A stretch of 64,000 bases of DNA, taken from contig JAEWAK010000007.1 in NCBI GenBank assembly GCA_023391695.1, positions 248,001 to 312,000 of the forward strand. The letters are read 5' to 3'. The notes under the pieces are model-generated. The model was not told the DNA's origin. It worked only from the letters and a program-made list of their open reading frames with translations, and did not search any database. Made by a program: the position numbers and the translations under genes. Source of the stretch: Bacillota bacterium (lineage in GTDB: Bacteria; Bacillota; Clostridia; Lachnospirales; Lachnospiraceae). Shown here in pieces: positions 1-7,127 of the stretch. The stretch's first letter is position 1, and every line of letters begins with the position of its first letter.

Positions 1-330
1 GGAAACCCTTTTTAAAATATCCCCGATTGCAATCCGCTCTTTTGCTGTCACTTCATAGGCAATACTCTCCTGATTGACAGCACGGTAATAGGACATTAGA
101 AACCTTCCCAGTACCGCCAGGATTAAAAAGGCTGCCGTATACACAACCCATTCTGCCGTTAATGTTTTCTCTCCCTTTTCCTCTGCTATAATCAGATTCA
201 GGATATAAGCTACTGCCATAACCGGCATAGCCGTAAACAGGGTATGGAAAAAAGAATATATAAATCCTTTGTACAGCCGCTTTTTTCTTTCCCCGCTCCA
301 TTTTATGATCCGTCCCATGGTTTTTATCAT
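1..330 (-). CDS. ABC half-transporter (permease-ATPase), N-terminal part only
   Basis: The first 110 residues of an ABC half-transporter are visible; the rest runs off the left edge. The ATG at 330-328 overlaps the TGA of the preceding gene (ATGA), so the two are translationally coupled and probably form a heterodimer. A GAGGAGGTG ribosome-binding site lies just upstream, inside the preceding gene. The visible part begins MIKTMGRIIKWSGERKK and has two hydrophobic segments (about residues 22-45 and 66-82), as expected for the membrane domain of a fused permease-ATPase. Its place in the operon and its N-terminus match the second gene of the paralogous pair at 12726-14456. The ATPase domain cannot be checked here. 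The likely role, by analogy with YbtPQ/IrtAB, is metal-siderophore transport or export; this is inference. Confidence 0.85.
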   Translation of the reverse strand, partial: MIKTMGRIIKWSGERKKRLYKGFIYSFFHTLFTAMPVMAVAYILNLIIAEEKGEKTLTAEWVVYTAAFLILAVLGRFLMSYYRAVNQESIAYEVTAKERIAIGDILKRVS

Positions 331-2096
331 AACACTTCACCTCCTCTGGCAGCCCAGTTTTTTGAACCGATATGGGCTTCCCACATTTTCTTGTATATTT
401 CGCAGCTTTTAAGTAAAACTTCATGGGTTCCTTCCGCTTCCACTCTGCCGCCTTTTAATACCACGATTTTATCCGCATTTTTCACCGTGGATAAACGGTG
501 GGCTATTACAAGCAGGGTTTTCCCCCTGGTAAGTGCGGCTATGGATTTCTGGATCTTATCTTCATTTTCCGGGTCGGTAAAGGCAGTGGCTTCATCCAGT
601 ATAACGACAGGGGCATTTTTTAATATTGCTCTTGCTATGGCAATTCTTTGTTTTTCACCGCCGGAAAGCTTTGCTCCTGCCACTCCGGCATTGGTTTCAT
701 ATCCCTCTTCCAGCCCCAGGATAAAATCATCACAGCAGGCTGCCCTGGCCGCTTCAAACACTTCGGCGTCACTGGCTTTTGGATTCCCCAGCCGGATATT
801 TTCCTTGATGGAGCATTGGAATAAAAAGTTATCCTGGGTTACAAAGCTTATTAAGTCGGCCAGCTGGCCAAAGGGTATATCTTTAATGTTATGGCCGCCG
901 ATTGTGATTTCTCCGTCCGTTACATCCCAGAACCTTGCCATTAATTTTGCCACCGTAGATTTTCCGCCGCCGGAAGGCCCTACGATTCCTATAAAATCCC
1001 CCTCCTTTATGGTTAAATTCATGTTTTTTAATACCCGTTCCTCTAAACCGGCGGCATCCCCATACGTAAAAGAGACATTTTTTAATTCAATGTTACAGTG
1101 ATTCAGCTTTACGGTTTCTTTGGCACCCGGAAGTTCCTCCAATTGCAGATATGTATCGGCATCCCTCACTGCAAATTCAATGGATTTTAAATCATTTACA
1201 AATACGGTAAAACTGGTCAGAGGGGCCACAATTCCCATGGATAATATGATACTCATTACATAGTCGGCCGGGGTCAGACTGCCGCCGATATAGAGGGCCA
1301 ATCCTATTGGCAGGGTTCCAAGGAGGGTGGATGGAAGAATCGCACCGCCAAGGTTCATAAGCTTCCAGGTACTTTGGAACCATTCCAGAGTATAATTCCG
1401 AAAGGAGACTACCGCCTTTTCAAACTTCTCATAAGAGTCGGCCGACTGGTTAAAAGCCTTAATTACCTCAATTCCCTCAACATATTCTACAATAACACCG
1501 TTGACATGATTGCTTGCTTCCATATATTCCTCATATTTTTTCCCGAAGTTTTTCATCATGATTCCATAAACGGCTCCTGCAATGGGTACCGTAAGAAGGG
1601 CAGTAAACGCCATCCGGAAATCAATGGTACACAGATAAACAAAAACCGCTACCGGAAGAAGAAGATAGGAGATCCCTTCGGGTATCATATGGGCAAGGGG
1701 AAGCTCTATGGTTTCCACCCGGTCAATAATAACATTTTTAAGTTTGCCTGCGGTCTCATTCAGTACGGTTCCAAGAGGAGCTTTCATCAGCCTGTTTGTA
1801 ATCGTTAACCGCATATTTTCCAAAATGGTATAAGCCGAGATGTGGGATAAGGTGGTGGATATTCCGTAAAACACCACCTTAATGAAGTGTCCGGTTACAC
1901 AAAAACCGCACCAGTATAAAATCCTTTCCACGGAATATGTTCCGTGAAAAAACAATAATATAATCCGGTATACTCCTATGTAAGGCAATATACTTCCTGC
2001 CACGCTGATTATAGCGCAGATTACGGAAAGTATCATTTTTCCCCGGCATTTCTTTGCAAAGGATAAAACCGTTGCCATCCAGTTTTTTTGATTCAT
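327..2096 (-). CDS. ABC transporter, fused permease and ATPase (YbtPQ/IrtAB-like)
   Basis: A 589-residue half-transporter: six-helix membrane domain in about the first 320 residues, then an ATP-binding domain with Walker A GPSGGGKST, Q-loop VTQDN, signature LSGGEKQRIAIARAI and Walker B VVILDEATA, all intact. The GKLKNVIIDRVETIE and LAHMIPE segments of the membrane part resemble the YbtP/YbtQ and IrtA/IrtB half-transporters, which carry the exporter fold but import metal-siderophores. It is the first gene of a two-gene operon with <1-330 and a paralogue of 14453-16249. A hairpin (10-bp arms TATCGCAGGC) lies just before the start, then a modest GGGTG ribosome-binding site. Upstream lie a TetR operator (2485-2505) and the shared GTTAGC palindrome (2516-2531). 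Export of a drug or peptide remains possible. Confidence 0.9.
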   Translation of the reverse strand: MNQKNWMATVLSFAKKCRGKMILSVICAIISVAGSILPYIGVYRIILLFFHGTYSVERILYWCGFCVTGHFIKVVFYGISTTLSHISAYTILENMRLTITNRLMKAPLGTVLNETAGKLKNVIIDRVETIELPLAHMIPEGISYLLLPVAVFVYLCTIDFRMAFTALLTVPIAGAVYGIMMKNFGKKYEEYMEASNHVNGVIVEYVEGIEVIKAFNQSADSYEKFEKAVVSFRNYTLEWFQSTWKLMNLGGAILPSTLLGTLPIGLALYIGGSLTPADYVMSIILSMGIVAPLTSFTVFVNDLKSIEFAVRDADTYLQLEELPGAKETVKLNHCNIELKNVSFTYGDAAGLEERVLKNMNLTIKEGDFIGIVGPSGGGKSTVAKLMARFWDVTDGEITIGGHNIKDIPFGQLADLISFVTQDNFLFQCSIKENIRLGNPKASDAEVFEAARAACCDDFILGLEEGYETNAGVAGAKLSGGEKQRIAIARAILKNAPVVILDEATAFTDPENEDKIQKSIAALTRGKTLLVIAHRLSTVKNADKIVVLKGGRVEAEGTHEVLLKSCEIYKKMWEAHIGSKNWAARGGEVL

Positions 2097-2100
2097 ATTT

Positions 2101-2179
2101 TACACCCATTGCATATCGCAGGCCTGCCTGCGATACTGCCACAAATAAAAAGGAGTGAAAGAATCACGCTGTGGCAACC
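2101..2179. repeat. Direct repeat copy A in ABC leader
   Basis: About 79 bp, roughly 88% identical by eye to 2399-2477. It carries the hairpin GCATATCGCAGGC/GCCTGCGATA and ends right at the ABC start codon. The copy at 2399 has the same hairpin and the same AGGAGTGAAAGAATCAC block. It is probably a duplication of the gene leader. Confidence 0.8.
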
Positions 2180-2275
2180 TTTCTTTTTTATATTTTCTTT
2201 CACTCTTACTTCTATTCCGCCGCTCACGGCGGCACAAAATTTGATGAATGAAGCCGCATCGCGGGTTCTTTCAGA

Positions 2276-2393
2276 GTAAAAGTGCTTTTCTTTTACTCTT
2301 GTGAAAGTGCTTTTTCTTTTATTTTTGTGAAAGTGTTTTTCTTTTACTCTTATGAAAATGTTTTTCTTTTACCCTTGTGGAAGTGCTTTTTTA
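2276..2393. repeat. 25-26 bp tandem repeat, about 4.6 units
   Basis: Units of the form GTGAAAGTGCTTTTCTTTTA + CTCTT follow one another from 2276, 2301, 2327, 2352 and 2376, the last one truncated. They lie between the two copies of the leader direct repeat. No protein is evident in either direction. A C/G-rich hairpin (CCGCCG CTCA CGGCGG) lies at about 2218-2233. Confidence 0.8.
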
Positions 2394-2398
2394 CACTT

Positions 2399-2477
2399 AC
2401 ACCCATTTCATACCGCAGGCTTGCCTGCGATACTGCTACAAACAAAAAGGAGTGAAAGAATCACAATGTGGCATCCC
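2399..2477. repeat. Direct repeat copy B in ABC leader
   Basis: Second copy of the 2101-2179 repeat, about 300 bp further upstream of the ABC operon and next to its presumed promoter. On the minus strand it contains a 12-codon open frame (MPHCDSFTPFCL) whose ATG lies directly against an AAAGGAGGG sequence. That spacing is too short for normal initiation. Confidence 0.75.
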
Positions 2478-2484
2478 TCCTTTA

Positions 2485-2505
2485 AATGTTATCTTTGATA
2501 ACATT
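2485..2505. promoter_or_regulatory. TetR-type operator upstream of ABC operon 1
   Basis: Perfect palindrome with 9-bp arms AATGTTATC and GATAACATT around TTT. The core GTTATC-TTT-GATAAC recurs with one mismatch at 3282-3296 in front of the adjacent TetR gene. The TetR protein at 2622-3239 is therefore the likely ligand-responsive repressor of both. Confidence 0.7.
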
Positions 2506-2515
2506 TTCAATTTTG

Positions 2516-2531
2516 GTTAGCATACGCTAAC
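2516..2531. promoter_or_regulatory. Shared GTTAGC-N4-GCTAAC operator, ABC operon 1
   Basis: Perfect 6-bp arms GTTAGC/GCTAAC around ATAC. This is one of five such sites in the window (7969, 8442, 16265, 21185). It lies about 420 bp upstream of the ABC start, beside the TetR operator. The promoter is therefore probably here and the mRNA has a long repeat-containing leader. Confidence 0.65.
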
Positions 2532-2621
2532 TGTTTCAGAAAAAGAGATCCGCCTGTTAAAGGCGAATGTCTTATGCCAGTCAGACCGGCCATACAGCTG
2601 TTTATCAGCTTCGGGTACTTT

Positions 2622-3239
2622 CTAAATCTCTATTCCCAGCAGCCCATTCCATCCATAAAACTGGAATAAGCCTATGGTTTTAAAATATTCCTCCGATTCT
2701 TCCCTTGGGATATTATGGATTACAACTTCGAAAACCGCCGTCAGAAAGCCGTTTGTCAGAAAGCGTACGGAAAGCTTACCCGGCAGGCTCTTTGCGATAC
2801 CGGCTTTATATGCCTTTTCAATAAAATCCATGTTGCTTTCCGTGTACACATCGATCAGCTGTTCCATAAAATCTTCTTTTCCGGAACCTTTTGCATGTAA
2901 AAGCAGGAGTTTAAATTCATCCATATGCAGGTATATAAAATCCAGAAACGGCCTCATTCTCTCCAATCCCTTTTCAAAGGTATTATCCTTCATTCTCTGC
3001 CTGATATCGGCTGTTTCGTCCCCGCTTTTCAGCAGCTGGATCGTGTTTTCATAAACCTCCTTCACGATTGCATAAAACAGAGCTTCCTTGTTTTTAAAAT
3101 GCCGGTATAAAGCCCCTGTAGTTACCTGTGCCTTTTTGGCTATGTCCCTGAGATTTGCATTCTGGTAACTCTTGGATAAAAATTCTTCTTTGGCACATTG
3201 CCTGATTCTTTCGATGGTCAGGTTGGAACAATAAGTAAT
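2622..3239 (-). CDS. TetR/AcrR-family repressor, probable ATT start
   Basis: A 205-residue TetR-family regulator. The N-terminal helix-turn-helix (about residues 9-55) reads LTIERI...LRDIAKKAQVTTGALYRHF; the rest is a helical ligand-binding domain. The frame is open upstream to a TAA at 3269-3267, yet no ATG, GTG or TTG in that frame precedes the helix-turn-helix. A perfect GGAGGTG ribosome-binding site stands 7 nt before an ATT codon at 3239-3237, giving ITYCSNLTIERI. The paralogue at 16487-17122 begins MREMDEVTTIERI, which fits that start. The GTG at 3065 would delete the DNA-binding domain. It probably represses itself (operators 3273-3305) and ABC operon 1 (2485-2505). Confidence 0.85.
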   Translation of the reverse strand: MTYCSNLTIERIRQCAKEEFLSKSYQNANLRDIAKKAQVTTGALYRHFKNKEALFYAIVKEVYENTIQLLKSGDETADIRQRMKDNTFEKGLERMRPFLDFIYLHMDEFKLLLLHAKGSGKEDFMEQLIDVYTESNMDFIEKAYKAGIAKSLPGKLSVRFLTNGFLTAVFEVVIHNIPREESEEYFKTIGLFQFYGWNGLLGIEI

Positions 3240-3272
3240 ATTATCACCTCCGTAAAATCTTTTTCTTTATTT

Positions 3273-3305
3273 GATAACATTGTTATCTTTGATTACCATG
3301 TTATC
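3273..3305. promoter_or_regulatory. Tandem TetR operators of the TetR gene
   Basis: GATAACATTGTTATC (3273-3287) is a palindrome. It is followed by an overlapping GTTATC-TTT-GATTAC and a final ATGTTATC. The same half-site GTTATC/GATAAC occurs at 2485-2505, which points to autoregulation and control of ABC operon 1 by the same protein. Confidence 0.65.
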
Positions 3306-3397
3306 AAAATATTCCGGATTAATCAACAAAGTTTGCCCCTGATGATATATTTTATCAACAATATGGGGGTAAATAGAAAGCAAACACATTAAAACTC

Positions 3398-3447
3398 TTT
3401 CGTCCTAAAATACATGAAGTGGTGGCTTCATGAACTTTAGGACGAAA
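3398..3447. repeat. 22-bp-arm inverted repeat bordering AT-rich island
   Basis: Arms TTTCGTCCTAAA..CATGAAG and CTTCATG..TTTAGGACGAAA with two or three mismatches and a TGGTGG loop. It lies downstream of the minus-strand EamA gene and may act as its terminator, although no long T-run follows. It marks the left border of a region with clearly lower GC. Confidence 0.6.
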
Positions 3448-3506
3448 AATACAAACCCGCATAATTACTAAGTTTTCACAAGCGTTTGCTTTTGTTAATT
3501 AATAAT

Positions 3507-3929
3507 TTATTTTTTATTAATCAAAACAATTCCTACTATGCATATTAAAATACCTACAATATTTTTCAAACTAATATGCTCTTTAAAAAACAGCATTCCT
3601 ATAGGAACTAATGTAATTGTTACAACTATTGTAGATATAATAGATGCTGTTCCAATATTCCACCCTACTCTATAAGCCAACAAAAAACCTAATTCTAACA
3701 GGACAATTGATATTCCTAATAGTATAATTGCCCAATTTAATTCTCTTGCATTCGATTTAAAAGATTTATCACCCTTCATAAGAAAAAATAATATTAAGGT
3801 TACAATTAAAGCAATACCATATGTTACACAAAGAGAAAACAAAGGATTTATTTTTTCTGAAGTATTTTTTTGAGAAATGTGATATAAAACATTGGCTATA
3901 ATAGTTAAAATTAATGGTATATAATACAT
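3507..3929 (-). CDS. EamA/DMT-superfamily small transporter
   Basis: A 140-residue, very hydrophobic protein with about five predicted membrane helices (residues 1-13, 28-50, 66-86, 92-114, 120-137). It ends in the pattern LVPIGMLFFKEHISLKNIVGI, typical of the EamA repeat of drug/metabolite transporters. At half the usual 10-helix length it should act as a dimer, as EmrE-like proteins do. It starts 9 bp after the radical SAM gene, so the two are co-transcribed; it could export that enzyme's product. It is AT-rich, unlike most neighbours. Substrate unknown. Confidence 0.75.
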   Translation of the reverse strand: MYYIPLILTIIANVLYHISQKNTSEKINPLFSLCVTYGIALIVTLILFFLMKGDKSFKSNARELNWAIILLGISIVLLELGFLLAYRVGWNIGTASIISTIVVTITLVPIGMLFFKEHISLKNIVGILICIVGIVLINKK

Positions 3930-3938
3930 TTTATCCCC

Positions 3939-5066
3939 CTATTCTATGATCCCTTTCAATAAACAATTCATAGCTTTGTTTATTCTTTCATCTAAAGTAT
4001 ATTTATTCTTATCATTAAATTTTTCCTTTAAATATTCCTCTTCACAAGTGCAAGTTAACTCTCTTAATGCCTTTATATTTTTAGTAGAATTATAAGAATC
4101 TATAGCATTGTATAATTTCTTATTACATAGTTCACAATTACTAATTACTAAATCAGGTATTGGATAAAATTCAAATCCACCTATTCTTAATTCAAATTCA
4201 TCTAATAACTTGTAATCTGAAAGTCTCATTATAATATCCTTAACCATCCATCCCTTAGAGAGAGTATATAATTTATTTTTGTATAAATACTCAGTTAGAG
4301 TATTTTTTTGAATACTTACAGGCTCCAAAGATATTATATCAGTATAATCTGAAATTGCTCTTATACTATTTATAACATCCTCAATTCCTTCATTAATTGT
4401 TAAAAACAAAGGTTTTACAGTGATATATGTTAACACTTTTATATTACTAAATTTTCTAATTTTACATACCGACTCAATATAAGAATTAAAAGTAAATCCT
4501 TTATTAATACACTTGTTTCTTATATCATCAGCAGCGGTTTCTAACCCTATTCCAATCTCTATAATTTGTTCTTGACAACTATCACTGATTCTTGACAAAA
4601 TTTTATGATTTATAAACTCTGGTCTCGATTCTATAATTATTCTTTTTATATGTTTATTTTGACTTACTATTTTCAGAATTTCCAGGAGTTCATCATTTTC
4701 GATTTCTTGATTATTTAATATAGAGCCAGCATTATATATGCATATTATTGGTATATTTAAATAATCATATTTAACAAATTCCTTTTTAAATTGATTTACA
4801 AAAGAGTTTTTAGGTAGTTCTTTTCCCTTAGATGTGCCAAAATAATGTCCACACATGAAACAACCGCCATTTGTTTTACAACTCCATTCACAACCTTTGC
4901 TTCTTAGATAGATTATTACTCTTTTTATCTTTTTTCTATCAAGGTAGCCTACATTAATTGTTGAATTTGCTACAGTATTATAATCAACCTCAATATTATC
5001 TTTCCCGCGTTTTTGTTTCAGTGCCTCATGCAAATTTATAAAAATGTTATTATAAGATACTTCCAT
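3939..5066 (-). CDS. Radical SAM protein, RaSEA-like (archaeosine-family)
   Basis: A 375-residue radical SAM enzyme. The cysteine cluster C59-x3-C63-x5-C69-x2-C72, in the context RSKGCEW..GGCFMCGHY, is that of the Elp3-like/RaSEA group (TIGR01210), which acts on tRNA base 15 in archaea, rather than the classic CxxxCxxC. Downstream are the SAM-binding strand IESRPEFI and a C-terminal pair of cysteine motifs (C311, C314, C339, C341) that may bind zinc. The start ATG at 5066 follows a GGGGGGAGAT ribosome-binding site. It is co-transcribed with an EamA transporter, and no archaeosine or queuosine gene is nearby, so the substrate is open. Codon use and base composition are AT-rich, suggesting transfer. 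Confidence 0.75.
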   Translation of the reverse strand: MEVSYNNIFINLHEALKQKRGKDNIEVDYNTVANSTINVGYLDRKKIKRVIIYLRSKGCEWSCKTNGGCFMCGHYFGTSKGKELPKNSFVNQFKKEFVKYDYLNIPIICIYNAGSILNNQEIENDELLEILKIVSQNKHIKRIIIESRPEFINHKILSRISDSCQEQIIEIGIGLETAADDIRNKCINKGFTFNSYIESVCKIRKFSNIKVLTYITVKPLFLTINEGIEDVINSIRAISDYTDIISLEPVSIQKNTLTEYLYKNKLYTLSKGWMVKDIIMRLSDYKLLDEFELRIGGFEFYPIPDLVISNCELCNKKLYNAIDSYNSTKNIKALRELTCTCEEEYLKEKFNDKNKYTLDERINKAMNCLLKGIIE

Positions 5067-5478
5067 TTTATCTCCCCCCCAATATTCTTATAATCTAATT
5101 GAGGTATCAAAAGGGGTAAGCTTTAAGAAACTTCTTATAATTATGCACAGATGTATAAATATTAAATGTCCTAGAAAGTAGTCAGATTGGTGTTTTTCAA
5201 GTGCTTTTCAATTTAAAAACTATAAATTGGCAAATAAGAAAATAAAACTAATTGTACATAATTTTATTAAATGAATTTTTTTGACCTTTTGATACCTTTA
5301 ATGTTAAGAAATACCAATAATAACCATTATAAATTATAAAGTAATTTATGTCAATAAATAGATAATTATGAATAAACTTTCATATTGAATTAAATTTATA
5401 TACATTGTATAATAATGTTGCATATAAATGCATAATAAACTACAAAAAATAATATTTTTTACCGATTAGGAGTTACAT
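5067..5478. other. AT-rich intergenic region with distant inverted repeat
   Basis: Divergent promoter region between the radical SAM and B3/B4 genes. The 13-bp sequence AGGTATCAAAAGG (5102-5114) returns inverted as CCTTTTGATACCT (5285-5297). These could be paired operator sites serving both directions. No open frame of note is present. Confidence 0.5.
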
Positions 5479-6177
5479 ATGAAAACTTTTTCTATTAATC
5501 AAAAAATCTTTGAAATTTTCAACGATTTACATCTTGGTATTGTTCTATGCCAAAATATAAATAATGAGAAATCCTTACAAGCTGAAAATTTACTTAATCT
5601 AACAATACAAATTGCTAAAAGTGAGTTATCTTCATTATCAAATTTAACTGATTTAAAAGTTTTACAGGATTGGAGAAATGCTTATAAAAAGTTTAATGAA
5701 AAAAAGAACCGATCTTCTATCGAATCGCTTCTAAGGCGAATATATAACGATAAACCGGTTTCCTCCATAAATCCATTGGTTGATATATATAATTCTATAT
5801 CAATAAAATATAAAATGCCTTGTGGCGGTGAGGATATAGATAAAATTCCCAATAACATAGAACTTACCATTTCAAACGGAAATGAAAGCTTTTTACAATT
5901 AGGGAGCGATTATGTTGAAAATCCAAATCGCGATGAAATAATTTATACGAGTGATAATATGGTGATCTGTAGATGTTTTAACTGGCGCGAATCTGACATT
6001 TGTAAATTAACTTCAGAAACTAAGAATGCATTTTTATGTATAGAATGTCTTGACATTAGTGACCTTTCTAGTTTAGAATCAGCAATTGGAGATTTAAGTA
6101 ATACTGTTGCTGATTTATTGGGTGGTAATTGCAAAAGCATCATTCTAAATAAAAAAAATCATAAAATCGAAATATAA
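5479..6177 (+). CDS. B3/B4 tRNA-binding domain protein (COG3382-like)
   Basis: A 232-residue protein. Conserved blocks are DWRNAYKKF (about 67-75), RSSIESLLRRI (81-91), SINPLVDIYNSISIKY (99-114), GGEDIDK (119-125) and WRESDICKLTSETKNAF (172-188). These are the hallmarks of stand-alone B3/B4 proteins related to the editing domain of phenylalanyl-tRNA synthetase beta. Family members are thought to bind or edit mischarged tRNA or amino acids; the precise substrate is unknown. It starts after a TAGGAG ribosome-binding site at 5468. Together with the divergent RaSEA-like gene it makes two tRNA-linked families in one AT-rich island. Confidence 0.8.
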   Translation: MKTFSINQKIFEIFNDLHLGIVLCQNINNEKSLQAENLLNLTIQIAKSELSSLSNLTDLKVLQDWRNAYKKFNEKKNRSSIESLLRRIYNDKPVSSINPLVDIYNSISIKYKMPCGGEDIDKIPNNIELTISNGNESFLQLGSDYVENPNRDEIIYTSDNMVICRCFNWRESDICKLTSETKNAFLCIECLDISDLSSLESAIGDLSNTVADLLGGNCKSIILNKKNHKIEI

Positions 6178-6200
6178 TAACTTCTGTAGATATTTTGAAA

Positions 6201-6268
6201 CTAGTATATCGTCTATCAAATAACTGGACTGAGTAATCAGTCCAGTTATTTGATAGACGATATACTAG
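6201..6268. repeat. Perfect 32-bp-arm inverted repeat
   Basis: Arm 6201-6232 (CTAGTATATCGTCTATC...) is exactly complementary to arm 6237-6268; the loop is GTAA. It lies between convergent genes and could stop transcription both ways, but it is far longer than a usual terminator and no T-run follows. The right arm also encodes the end of the gene remnant at 6246-6371. Confidence 0.85.
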
Positions 6269-6371
6269 CCATAAATTTATCCAGTTCAGAATCTGATGAA
6301 TTGTAAAATTCGATCATTGAATCATATCTTCCGGATTCGGCAGCAAGTAAGACAGGTAATGTAAAGGGTAT
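6246..6371 (-). pseudogene. C-terminal gene remnant, 41 codons
   Basis: Directly after the stop of the glyoxalase-like gene, another frame stays open for 41 codons (LPVLLAAESGRY, MIEFYNSSDSELDKF) and ends inside the long hairpin. It reads like normal protein but has no start codon or ribosome-binding site, so it is probably the tail of a lost gene. Family not recognised. Confidence 0.4.
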
Positions 6372-6373
6372 CC

Positions 6374-7000
6374 TTAAGTCTCCTTAACTGCATATTCAAA
6401 TTCCAGATCCTTTATTCCGTTTCCTGTAAACAGGGTCAGTGTGGGATCGTCACATAATTCCCTGATGATTGGTACCAGTTCTTCCCTCGTTCCAAAGGAT
6501 ATGTTCTTAATCCTTCTTATACCGTTCGGGTGTATAAAGTTCTTTGGTTTAGGGTCGATGTTAAAATAGGTCATGAAAAACGGGATCTGCATCTCATCCG
6601 GAAACAGGCCTGTAAACCGTAATTTTCTTCCCTTCGTATCATTCCTCCGTGAGGGCATTTCAAAATATCCCTGTTTGTATTTTTCCAGGATATCCTTTTC
6701 TTCCTTTAAATCTGCTTTGTAGTTCTCAAGTGCGACTCCGCACGGGCCTCCCTTATGGTTATCCCAATAGTCCAAACGGTCTACTAATTTGCTTTTTCCA
6801 AACCTGCGCAAAATTCCCTTCATGAATTTCGGCATTCCGGTTGAAGCTAGCAGTTCCAGATATGGTCCTTCGGAAAAATAAATAATCGCATTGTACGGGT
6901 TTTTCTTCGTCCCATACTCCACTTCAAATCCCTTCCCTTTAAATTCTTCTACGGCCTGGTACAAGTCATCTACTTTATATATAATATGGCTGGCTTTCAT
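6374..7000 (-). CDS. Glyoxalase-like (VOC) domain protein
   Basis: A 208-residue protein that opens MKASHIIYKVDDLYQAVEEFKGKGF, the usual first strand and helix of vicinal-oxygen-chelate proteins, followed by FSEGPYLELL (about 43-52). Members of the glyoxalase-like group (PF13468 type) are often enzymes or resistance proteins of unknown substrate. A GAGGAGTG ribosome-binding site precedes the ATG. It is 127 bp downstream of the methyltransferase and on the same strand, so it probably shares that gene's operator-controlled transcript. The role next to metal-transport genes is not evident; modification or binding of a small molecule is a guess. Confidence 0.7.
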   Translation of the reverse strand: MKASHIIYKVDDLYQAVEEFKGKGFEVEYGTKKNPYNAIIYFSEGPYLELLASTGMPKFMKGILRRFGKSKLVDRLDYWDNHKGGPCGVALENYKADLKEEKDILEKYKQGYFEMPSRRNDTKGRKLRFTGLFPDEMQIPFFMTYFNIDPKPKNFIHPNGIRRIKNISFGTREELVPIIRELCDDPTLTLFTGNGIKDLEFEYAVKET

Positions 7001-7127
7001 CTGGGTTCACTCCTCCTAACGCCTTACGGCCATTTTTAAACAGGCCCTGGCCTTTCTCTGATTCCGCAGCACTGCTGTTTTAGTAATACGGCTATTTCCG
7101 CAAGGTTCATGGTCTCAATTTTATAGG

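Noticed and set aside
2276..2393. CRISPR array
   Set aside because: The repeats are directly adjacent with no spacers, and no cas genes are present.
2440..2480. 12-codon leader peptide in front of ABC operon 1
   Set aside because: The ATG directly abuts the ribosome-binding sequence and the second repeat copy does not keep an equivalent short frame.
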